Virus record (IMG/VR): IMGVR_UViG_3300031962_000007
Location: 1-42,383 of that record
DNA length: 42,383 nucleotides
DNA from: a virus
Reading direction: 5' to 3' (one strand)
Under the pieces are notes generated by a model. The model was not told where the DNA came from. It saw only the letters and a program-made list of their open reading frames with translations, and ran no database searches. Shown here one piece after another: positions 35,653 through 42,383 of this stretch; position 1 is the first letter of the stretch, and each line of letters starts with the position of its first letter. The translations under genes and the position numbers were made by a program.

Positions 35653-38148
35653 TTACGGCTGAACCTGTAAGTTGGGGTCTAGTTGTTTGGCTTTTGACAG
35701 GTTGCCCGCCGGAATCCAGAGCGTCTGACCGTCCGAAGACTTTATGAGCACGTTGCCCTTGGCTCTGTTGAAGTAATTGTCTGCTAATTTTGATCCGCTG
35801 GCCTGTAGTTGTGCCGCGCTGGGCTTGATGCTGAGCACGGATGCGTTCTTTACTGCGTTGTCCACGTCAGTTGAGGCCTGCGCGTGCGCCTTCATATAGA
35901 GGTCCGCATCCTTCTCTTGCTTGGCCACCTGGGCCGACATCAGCTGGAAGTACGTGGGTAAGTCCTTCTTCATCGTGCCCTTGGGTGCCCCTATCATCTT
36001 GTTGAGGGTGTCATCAACGCCGTATGCGTCCGCAGCGGCAGCCTGCTTAAGGGCGTTATCACCCATTTGCGTCTGCAGTTGCAGCTTTTGAATTCTGTCC
36101 TGGCGAGCCTTGTCGAAGTTGGCTAGAGCCTCGTCCCGCTGAGTCTTTTCCATGGTGAATATGTTCTGCAGCGAATGCTGCTCCTTTCCGCCCTTGGCGG
36201 CGAGCGCGTCCCCGAGCCCAGAGACGGCCTGCGCGATGACCGCGCCTAGCCCGTGTTGCTGCTCCTGTAACTTGTCGGCCAGGGCTTGCCGGTCCTCGGG
36301 ATTGACCCCCTCGGTAAGCTTGGACGTGTCCTGGTTGAATATAGTGCCTAGATTTGGCATACCTGCGGTAGAGGCGACCGGCGTGGCCGCCGGAGCGGCT
36401 GGCTTTGGTAGCGGGGCCGCCGGAGGTACGACTGGCGGCATGGGTGGTGCCGCAACTAGAGCTGGAGGCGTTGCCGTCGCTCCAGGCAGATTGGTACCCA
36501 ACGCCGCATTGACGGCTGGCGCGATTCCTGGGGTCGCCGCTACGTTTGCCGCGCCTTCCGCGACGGCTGGCATCGTGGGCAAAGTTTTTCCAAGCGTGGT
36601 GCCGACTTGCGACAAAGCTGCCTTGATCTGGTCCCAGTATGTGGGGTCACTAGGGCTTGGCGAAGCCATACCGCCAGTGGTCACAGTACCATCGCTTGGT
36701 GTAACTCCACCGTCCGCGTACTGCTTAATTCCCATGGCTTTGTATATCGCACGCAGTTTCTCGTCACTAGGGGCCGCTAGCTTTGGCTTTTCTGGTTCCG
36801 CGTTGCGTCCCTCGGCCTTCTTCAGCGTTCCGCCTTCGGCCATAGTGATGGGCATCGTCGCCCCATCTTTCTGGACTTCCGCATCCCCGTGAGTCTTCAC
36901 CCTTTCCATATCCCCTTCTTTCGATGTGACCGTGGCTGGAAGGGCGACTTTGACGGTGTCGCCAACGTCGTCCTTGGCCATCTCGTCCGGCGTGCGTTTC
37001 AAGTGAAATTCGGTGTCCTTGGACACGATGGGCACGGACATGTGCGACTCGCGGTTGACGTGAACATCCCCGCCTGGCGCGTGCGGGACGGCTCCGCCCT
37101 TGGCCATATGTTTAGGATTCTCTTTTTCGCCCGTTTCCGTCATGTCTTTCTTTACGGATGGGTCCATTCCTTGTACATGTGTAACCTCTTTCACTTTACT
37201 TAGTGGTTCATTTTCTAGGAATGTAACGTGTGGATAGCCACCTTCTGCATAATTTTCATTTCGCCCAGTAGCGGCATTTCCTAGAGTTTTAGATGCTTCT
37301 TTTGTAAGATGAACATCTTTTTTAACTCCTGGAAATTTTTCGTTTTCTAGAAGGGTAACATGAGGATAGCCACCCATAGCCATTGCACGAGCCATCATAC
37401 CGTTTGGGACAGGATGGGCCAAAGAAGAGCGTTCCACTTTACCGCCCTCGGCAAATGGTTGAGGTTGAGTATTACTTGGTTCACGTTGTGTGGCTTCGGG
37501 AGACGTATAGCCGCCTTCAGCATAGGCATTAGGCGCAACCTGGCTAGGAACATTAATTTGCGCTGGTAGAATTCCTTTAGCTCTAAGGATATGCTCAGGA
37601 ACAGAACCAGGAGCTGCATCGCCAAATTCAGACTTCAAAAGCTCTGGCGGTCCTTTAACACCCCAAATTTTAACATCTCCGCTTGGGCTTTTTTGAATGC
37701 CCTTAAGAAAGGCTTCGATCTTTGGGGCAGCTGCTTCTGTCACCCCTTCCATTTTTGGAGCCGCTTTATTAAAAGCGGTTTTAATGGCAGGAGATACTTT
37801 ATAAGAGGCTTTTTTTGCCATTTCTAAAGCTTGCGCTGCTGTTTCATCTTCAGGTCCTAAAGTCATAGCACCTGTTTCACCTAAGCCTTCAAGAGTCATA
37901 GGCAAACTTTCGGCCAAACTTTTGGTAGCTGGGCCCAAAAGATAAGGGGCTAAAAAGTCTGAAACAGTTGTATCTTGTATACCTGGTTCATCCTGTATGC
38001 TCCCTCCCTCCGCCATATTCTTTCCGCCGCGCGGATGCGCGTTATGCAAAGCTGCGGCAACAGCTTGATCGTGAGGATGACCGCTTGCTTGCATCTCTTT
38101 TATATTATGGGCTATAATGTCAGGACTTTTGCCGGATTTAAGAGGCAT
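35653..38148 (-). CDS. Large internal-virion-like structural protein with AEGG repeats
   Basis: 831 residues from ATG 38148; an upstream extension would overlap the HNH gene. It begins MPLKSGKSPDIIAHNIKEMQ and ends its first module with PHDQAVAAALHNAHP, a small motif found in many phage structural proteins. There are repeated patches of AEGG (at about residues 45, 214, 238, 308, 347, 445 and later) and a doubled GGYPHVTxLENE phrase. The C-terminal 300 residues are Ala/Gln/Lys-rich and helical (QAVSGLGDALAAKGGKEQHS). Likely a partner of the 650- and 444-residue ejection proteins. The 5' third is AT-richer than the rest. Confidence 0.6.
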   Translation of the reverse strand: MPLKSGKSPDIIAHNIKEMQASGHPHDQAVAAALHNAHPRGGKNMAEGGSIQDEPGIQDTTVSDFLAPYLLGPATKSLAESLPMTLEGLGETGAMTLGPEDETAAQALEMAKKASYKVSPAIKTAFNKAAPKMEGVTEAAAPKIEAFLKGIQKSPSGDVKIWGVKGPPELLKSEFGDAAPGSVPEHILRAKGILPAQINVPSQVAPNAYAEGGYTSPEATQREPSNTQPQPFAEGGKVERSSLAHPVPNGMMARAMAMGGYPHVTLLENEKFPGVKKDVHLTKEASKTLGNAATGRNENYAEGGYPHVTFLENEPLSKVKEVTHVQGMDPSVKKDMTETGEKENPKHMAKGGAVPHAPGGDVHVNRESHMSVPIVSKDTEFHLKRTPDEMAKDDVGDTVKVALPATVTSKEGDMERVKTHGDAEVQKDGATMPITMAEGGTLKKAEGRNAEPEKPKLAAPSDEKLRAIYKAMGIKQYADGGVTPSDGTVTTGGMASPSPSDPTYWDQIKAALSQVGTTLGKTLPTMPAVAEGAANVAATPGIAPAVNAALGTNLPGATATPPALVAAPPMPPVVPPAAPLPKPAAPAATPVASTAGMPNLGTIFNQDTSKLTEGVNPEDRQALADKLQEQQHGLGAVIAQAVSGLGDALAAKGGKEQHSLQNIFTMEKTQRDEALANFDKARQDRIQKLQLQTQMGDNALKQAAAADAYGVDDTLNKMIGAPKGTMKKDLPTYFQLMSAQVAKQEKDADLYMKAHAQASTDVDNAVKNASVLSIKPSAAQLQASGSKLADNYFNRAKGNVLIKSSDGQTLWIPAGNLSKAKQLDPNLQVQP

Positions 38149-38551
38149 GATTTTTCTCCAAGTAGGAAATAGCAGACGATAGAAATATCTTAGAGTCTCT
38201 AAAGCACCCAATTCCTTGATTACATTTATCGCATAATAACCCTCTAACTTTATTAGTTCGATGGTCATGATCTACAGCAAGAGCCTTATTGCCATTTACT
38301 TTGTAGCATATAGCGCATAATCCTTTTTGACTTTCGAGAAGCCTATCATAGTCTGCCCTCGTTAAACCGTAAAATAGTTTTATTTTTGCGTACCGATCCA
38401 CTTCATATAATTTTTCAGGGTTATTCTTTTTCCATTGATTAGCACGAATCCCTGTGCACACCTTACAAGCACGGCTAGACAAAAAACGACCACCTATAAA
38501 AGTATCGTGGCCTTGTATACAGAATTGTTTTCGTTCTCCAAGAATAGGCAT
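38138..38551 (-). CDS. Endonuclease VII-like HNH nuclease between virion genes
   Basis: 137 residues. N-terminal RACKVCTGIRANQWKKN supplies a zinc pair, then CAICYKVNGNKALAVDHDHR and GLLCDKCNQGIGCFRDS form the endonuclease VII core. The gene starts in a TAATG overlap with the 444-residue gene and its stop overlaps the start of the 831-residue gene by 11 bases. It is AT-rich relative to most of the virion genes. A mobile homing-type gene is the best interpretation. Confidence 0.78.
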   Translation of the reverse strand: MPILGERKQFCIQGHDTFIGGRFLSSRACKVCTGIRANQWKKNNPEKLYEVDRYAKIKLFYGLTRADYDRLLESQKGLCAICYKVNGNKALAVDHDHRTNKVRGLLCDKCNQGIGCFRDSKIFLSSAISYLEKNHAS

Positions 38552-39885
38552 TATTTTGACCTTTTATAGTTTTTTGTAAAGGAAGTTAAATCAACGCGAT
38601 GATTTGGATCGCCACCAATGGGGGCATTTCTAGCAAAACGTTCCATGCTTTCTCCATCTTTCGGCACCGAACGCGGGATGACAAGCTCCCCTGGACTCAG
38701 CTTTGCGTTCACCGTGTCGTTTTCCTCGCTATCGCCCTCCACCTTGGCGTTGCCAGGGATAAGCGCGCCAAGCTTGGCACAGATCGCGTGGTCGTGCGTC
38801 ACTCCACCCTCTGCATAACAGACGTAACCCCCTTTTGCAAATGGCTGATTTGCGGCAGCATTTTGTTGATAGCCTGGATAAACAGACGGATTTGTAGCAC
38901 CACCTGGAATTGTAGAGGCTGTAGCGGGTCGCCCTATAGCTTTGCCTGCTTGGCTTCCTATCGCTGCTCCTACTGGTCCGCCCAATGCGGCTCCGCCGAT
39001 GGTTCCTGCCGCTCCTAAGAGAGAGCCAGCGAATCCAAGACCCGCATTTTGCGCCGCTTGAGCCGCGCCAGCTTGTTGTTGGCTAACGCCGGATATTCCC
39101 GCCGCCTTGTTCAGCTCATTGTTGAATTGTTGTTGAGGAAGGGCCGCGTTGTAATACACACGGTTCTGCCCCGCCGCCGTGTTCGCCGCGTTGACGCCCT
39201 GAGCAGTGTTCGTGTTGAATTCGCCCGCCTGAATTTGATTGGCCACGTTGCCGGTGTTTGCGGCGTTCGTATACCCTTGGTTTACCGCGTTGATCTGGTT
39301 CTGCGCCGCCGCTTTCTGTGCCGCTTGCGCGTAATCGGAGGCGTTGATACCTCCGCCAATGTTCGCCATTTGGTTCAGTGCGGCTTGCCGGTTGGCTTCC
39401 GCCATGGCGGCAGCTTGTAAGCCTTGAGTTGCGCCCGTGTCTGATGCGCCTTGCGCCTCAATAGCGCGTTGTGTCAAGGCAAAGTCTCCCCCGCCCTGGC
39501 CCTCCGCTTGCGCCGAGCGCATGATGGCCTCTTGCGCGCCCCTGTTCTGGGCGTTTGCCGCGTCGATGGTCTGTTGCAAGGCGAGCTTGGCCGCCGGATC
39601 AAGCCCACCGGCGTTGGCGATGTCCGTGTATTGGCTGAGGGCCGCCATTTGCGCCGCCCTGGTGGCGGGATCAAGGGCGATGTTGTTGTAGGCCGACGGG
39701 GCTTGGGTGGCCACTTGGATCGCCGCCGGATTTACGGTTCCCTGCACCGTCTCCATGGGTAGCTGGCCCACCGTCTCCGACGCGATGGTCGGAACAGCCG
39801 CATTTTGATAGGCGGCTAGTGCTTGTTTTAAGTAATCTTGCGCGGATGAATCGGACGATCCGAATAAACTGTCGAAGAGGGCCAT
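38551..39885 (-). CDS. Ala/Gln-rich internal-virion-like protein
   Basis: 444 residues beginning MALFDSLFGSSDSSAQDYLK, a typical start of podovirus ejection-type proteins. The middle is an Ala/Gln/Asn-rich helix with repeated AAQKAAAQNQ-like stretches; residues about 290-315 form a Gly-rich hydrophobic segment (LLGAAGTIGGAALGGPVGAA). The C-terminal third includes FAKGGYVCYAEGG and AKLSPGELVIPRSV, phrases common in phage proteins. It should ride inside the head with the 650- and 831-residue proteins. No enzyme motif seen. Confidence 0.6.
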   Translation of the reverse strand: MALFDSLFGSSDSSAQDYLKQALAAYQNAAVPTIASETVGQLPMETVQGTVNPAAIQVATQAPSAYNNIALDPATRAAQMAALSQYTDIANAGGLDPAAKLALQQTIDAANAQNRGAQEAIMRSAQAEGQGGGDFALTQRAIEAQGASDTGATQGLQAAAMAEANRQAALNQMANIGGGINASDYAQAAQKAAAQNQINAVNQGYTNAANTGNVANQIQAGEFNTNTAQGVNAANTAAGQNRVYYNAALPQQQFNNELNKAAGISGVSQQQAGAAQAAQNAGLGFAGSLLGAAGTIGGAALGGPVGAAIGSQAGKAIGRPATASTIPGGATNPSVYPGYQQNAAANQPFAKGGYVCYAEGGVTHDHAICAKLGALIPGNAKVEGDSEENDTVNAKLSPGELVIPRSVPKDGESMERFARNAPIGGDPNHRVDLTSFTKNYKRSK

Positions 39886-39886
39886 A

Positions 39887-41350
39887 TTATCTTACTCCTA
39901 TTTTTTTAAGTTCTTTAGGCACTACCAAAAGCGGATTAGCGGCATATTGCACTATGGGATTGCTAACAAACTGATCAAAGAATCCGCCTTTTTTAGATGC
40001 GTCATAGTTTGCTTGATTTTGAGCCCCTAGTTTATTGGCTAGAGCTTGTGCTGCACTTGTTTCATCAGAACTTGCAGCGTTCGCAGCATTAAGCGCGGCA
40101 TTATAATCAAAAGTATTGAGATTTGTCGGTGCTGTTCCAGCCTGTGTTGCCGTCGCAGGATTAATAGCCATTGTAGGTGTCTGCAAATTCATTCCTTGTA
40201 AAAGTGTTTGAAATGCCTGTGCTTTTGCATAGTCTTCTGGCGTGGCAACATTCGCAGAAGTGATAGCGTTAGGAGAGGTTTGTTGCAAAAAAGGCGTCCA
40301 ATCAATGTTCTGTGTTTGGGATAGGGCCCCCCCATGACTTGGACCCGTAACCCACTTCGGAAGATTAGCTTGGTTAGATGCTTGCCACAGTGCCGTGGCT
40401 TGATCCGGTGTAATTCCCAGAGCTTGGGCATCAACAGGAGAAATAGCTTTATTTTGAACGTCCGCTAGTAATCGAGCATTTTGCTGGGCTGCATTCTGTT
40501 GTGCGGCTGTTAGTTTTCCTGTTATGCCAGTGTTTAGGCCAGTTATCTGGCCGCTTATGGCGTCCTGAGCCGCTTTGGCCGATGCCGCCGCGTCTTGCTG
40601 CTCCTTGACGATCTGTTTGTTTACGTCAGCCGCGCCTGATTGTAATCCAGTGACTAAATTCTTGAACGGATCATAGGCCTTTTGGATGGATGCCAACGCG
40701 TTGGGGTCCTGGGATAGAATCGCCTCGTTCAAGGCTGTGACGCCACTTGTAGGCGTTGCTTCGTTTTGGGATATGAGGTTTTCACGTCCCGCTTCTGTTC
40801 CTGTTTGGGACTGGCCCGTGGCAATGGCTTGGTTGATGGCGGCCTGCTGGTTCGCATACTCCGGCGTGCCCTCAACCGAAGTGGGCCCTCCGTATGCGTT
40901 CTGCAAAAGGCTTTGGAATTGCTTTATATTTCCTTGGTCGCCAGTGAATGACACTGGATTTGCCGCTTCTTTCGCCAGAAGATCGGGGTTGCTTGGCGTA
41001 TAGCCAGGAGCATTCTGCACCTGCTTGTTGATGTCGGCTATAGTCGCGTTTGACTGGTTCTGCAGGTTGCTATATTGTTGGTTGATGCCAGGCGTAATCT
41101 TGGCCGCCAACGGAGCCGCTTGGCCTTGGTTCGCGCTCAAATAGTTCTGCAGGGAGGCGAACTGCCCGCCAGCTACCGGTGTCGGTGTTGCGCCGGTGCT
41201 CGCTCCGCTTGTCCCACCTCCGCCAACCGTGGGGACGGCAGAGGATGGAGAAAGGCGAACGGGCGCAGCACCGCCACCCGAAGGTGACACCGCACCTTGT
41301 GGCGCGTTCGGATTCTGCTGCTCCTCATCCATATTTGAAACATACGGCAT
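39887..41350 (-). CDS. Ala/Gln/Asn-rich virion protein
   Basis: 487 residues from ATG 41350 with AAGGAG eight bases upstream. The first 70 residues are Pro/Gly/Ser-rich and disordered; then come long Ala/Gln/Asn helices (AAQQNAAQQNARLLADVQNK) and a short hydrophobic C-terminus (FVSNPIVQYAANPLLVVP). It is probably one of the internal virion proteins. Its C-terminal part (39.9-40.5 kb) is AT-richer than the rest, suggesting a junction of two sources. Confidence 0.6.
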   Translation of the reverse strand: MPYVSNMDEEQQNPNAPQGAVSPSGGGAAPVRLSPSSAVPTVGGGGTSGASTGATPTPVAGGQFASLQNYLSANQGQAAPLAAKITPGINQQYSNLQNQSNATIADINKQVQNAPGYTPSNPDLLAKEAANPVSFTGDQGNIKQFQSLLQNAYGGPTSVEGTPEYANQQAAINQAIATGQSQTGTEAGRENLISQNEATPTSGVTALNEAILSQDPNALASIQKAYDPFKNLVTGLQSGAADVNKQIVKEQQDAAASAKAAQDAISGQITGLNTGITGKLTAAQQNAAQQNARLLADVQNKAISPVDAQALGITPDQATALWQASNQANLPKWVTGPSHGGALSQTQNIDWTPFLQQTSPNAITSANVATPEDYAKAQAFQTLLQGMNLQTPTMAINPATATQAGTAPTNLNTFDYNAALNAANAASSDETSAAQALANKLGAQNQANYDASKKGGFFDQFVSNPIVQYAANPLLVVPKELKKIGVR

Positions 41351-41362
41351 TTTTGTTGCTCC

Positions 41363-41788
41363 TTAGTTTGTGATTGGCGGCCATCGCACTTCGACAGTCA
41401 CAGAATATGGCACACTATCAGTTAGACCGCAAATACCCAAAATGTTCAGTTTTCCATCTGTGAAATTCCAGCTGACGAATGGAGCCGTGGCAAAGACGAG
41501 GCTCGACCCATCCGTGGGCACTATCTTTCCGAGCGTTAGACGGCTTGGTTGGTACGAAAATAAGGCCACGAAACTGAACGTGTTGTTTGCGGCCACTGAT
41601 GAGCCGACGATACTGAACGTCTTCACCTGGCAGATGTCGTTTTCCTCCGGCGTCAGCTGATTTTGTAAGCCGTAGTAGAGCTGCTGGAAAAAAAGATTTA
41701 TAGCGTAGAGGAGCTTGCTTTTCCAACTTCCTTTCGGCGCATCGTTCAGGTCTTCTTCTGTCAGCCTTCTGTAAGTCAGGTTCTTCAT
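41363..41788 (-). CDS. Small tail or head structural protein
   Basis: 141 residues. The N-terminal part is helical (DAPKGSWKSKLLYAINLFFQ), with a beta-rich C-terminal domain (SFVALFSYQPSRLTLGKIVP, then YSVTVEVRWPPITN). It starts in a TAATG overlap with the HNH gene and lies before the internal virion genes, where podoviruses carry tail accessory genes. No catalytic motif. Function is inferred from position. Confidence 0.55.
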   Translation of the reverse strand: MKNLTYRRLTEEDLNDAPKGSWKSKLLYAINLFFQQLYYGLQNQLTPEENDICQVKTFSIVGSSVAANNTFSFVALFSYQPSRLTLGKIVPTDGSSLVFATAPFVSWNFTDGKLNILGICGLTDSVPYSVTVEVRWPPITN

Positions 41789-42192
41789 TAAATACTGCCT
41801 AAATATCTTTCTATTTTTTCTTTGTGATTTTCGTAGTGACCAACCGCAACATTACAACCTACGCATAAAAGACCTCGAACTTTTTTAGTTTTATGACAGT
41901 GGTCAATAACTAGTGGCTTTCGTTCATAACACATTGCGCAATAGCCATCTTGTTTTACTAGTAAAGTCTGATACTCTTCAACCGTCAAAGCATATTTTCT
42001 TTTAAGATCAGACTTTAAATTGATTTCTTGAACTTTTTCCTTGTGAATTTGTCGGTATTTTCTTTGAATCAAAGCTTTGCATTCCTTGCAAAAATACTGT
42101 AGACGATCTTTACTATAGTTGCTTCGAGAAAAAGCTTCTATAGGCTTTTCTTTTTTACAGCCTTTACAAAGTTTAAGTGATACTGTAATCAT
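41788..42192 (-). CDS. Endonuclease VII-like HNH nuclease near the right edge
   Basis: 134 residues from ATG 42192; an upstream in-frame extension would overlap the tail gene fragment. LKLCKGCKKEKPIEAFSRSN is the first zinc module with CxxC, FCKECKALIQRK the second, then CAMCYERKPLVIDHCHKTKK and GLLCVGCNVAVGHYENH the endonuclease VII core. It is AT-rich. It sits two bases after the upstream virion gene and overlaps the next by one base. Confidence 0.8.
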   Translation of the reverse strand: MITVSLKLCKGCKKEKPIEAFSRSNYSKDRLQYFCKECKALIQRKYRQIHKEKVQEINLKSDLKRKYALTVEEYQTLLVKQDGYCAMCYERKPLVIDHCHKTKKVRGLLCVGCNVAVGHYENHKEKIERYLGSI

Positions 42193-42194
42193 AT

Positions 42195-42383
42195 CTACTT
42201 GCTCCGAGTCGTAGTGTCGGCATAGACCACAACACACCCACCGTAGGTGAAGCCAACCATCGCTTGGCTTAAGCTTAATGAGATATTTAACCAGTGAGCC
42301 CGTCGAGCTGGCAATGGAATGTACGTACGTATGGACGATACGGCGAATGGGTCCACGCCACCCCAATACGCCTGCCCCCACTG
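42195..42383 (-). CDS. C-terminus of a virion protein, 5' end cut by the window edge
   Basis: A frame open from the right edge to a TAG at 42195 gives about 62 residues (QWGQAYWGGVDPFAVSSIRT..., ending YADTTTRSK), rich in aromatic and beta-forming residues. Position and composition fit the end of a tail-tube or head-completion protein in the same late operon. The other frame across this stretch is the extended HNH reading, which I reject. The identity cannot be fixed from the fragment. Confidence 0.45.
   Translation of the reverse strand, partial: QWGQAYWGGVDPFAVSSIRTYIPLPARRAHWLNISLSLSQAMVGFTYGGCVVVYADTTTRSK

Noticed and set aside
41788-42381. Longer 197-codon reading of the right-edge endonuclease
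   Set aside because: The extra N-terminus overlaps a more protein-like virion gene end; the endonuclease domain begins at the ATG at 42192.

Overview
The window is most of the genome of a tailed double-stranded DNA bacteriophage, probably with podovirus-like virions. Support comes from a large terminase, a portal protein, a scaffold-like protein, Ala/Gly/Gln-rich proteins resembling internal (ejection) virion proteins, a family A DNA polymerase and very dense gene packing with ATGA/TAATG overlaps. I see no integrase, repressor, tRNA, rRNA, CRISPR array or insertion sequence. The host cannot be named; strong AGGAG-type ribosome sites only say it is bacterial.

Layout. (1) 1-12.9 kb, minus strand: read right to left, an operon of small Cys-rich proteins, then the large terminase, a small zinc-finger-like protein, the portal, a set of virion/fibre-like proteins, and a scaffold-like protein cut by the left edge. 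(2) 12.93-13.27 kb: non-coding divergent region with at least five hairpins and a minus-strand terminator-like structure. (3) 13.27-33.0 kb, plus strand: about 60 mostly small early/replication genes. These include a collagen-like secreted protein, a cytosine methyltransferase-like protein, a 3D-domain protein, a sigma-region-4-like regulator, membrane proteins, an Ala-repeat protein, an SSB candidate, a PD-(D/E)XK nuclease, a prim-pol/helicase, MazG-like and other nucleotide-metabolism proteins, DNA polymerase I-type polymerase, a DnaQ/YprB-like exonuclease and a trypsin-like protease. (4) 33.0-42.4 kb, minus strand: a DUF5675-like protein, a small coiled-coil membrane protein, large internal-virion-like proteins and tail proteins, ending in a virion gene cut by the right edge.

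Both edges lie inside minus-strand virion genes. Reading off the left edge (scaffold) and back in at the right edge (C-terminus of a virion protein) gives a sensible late operon, so the window is best explained as one cut of a circular or circularly permuted map. The major capsid and tail-tube genes, which I do not find, would lie in the missing piece. This is inference.

Five free-standing HNH/endonuclease VII-like genes are wedged between replication or virion genes, and several overlap the start of the next gene by 11-13 nt. Replication would use the prim-pol/helicase, SSB candidate, family A polymerase and nucleases, with dNTP supply shaped by the MazG-like, dGTP/dATP diphosphohydrolase-like and deoxyribosyltransferase-like proteins. 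No canonical endolysin was recognised; the 3D-domain and DUF5675-like proteins and nearby membrane proteins are the only lysis candidates.
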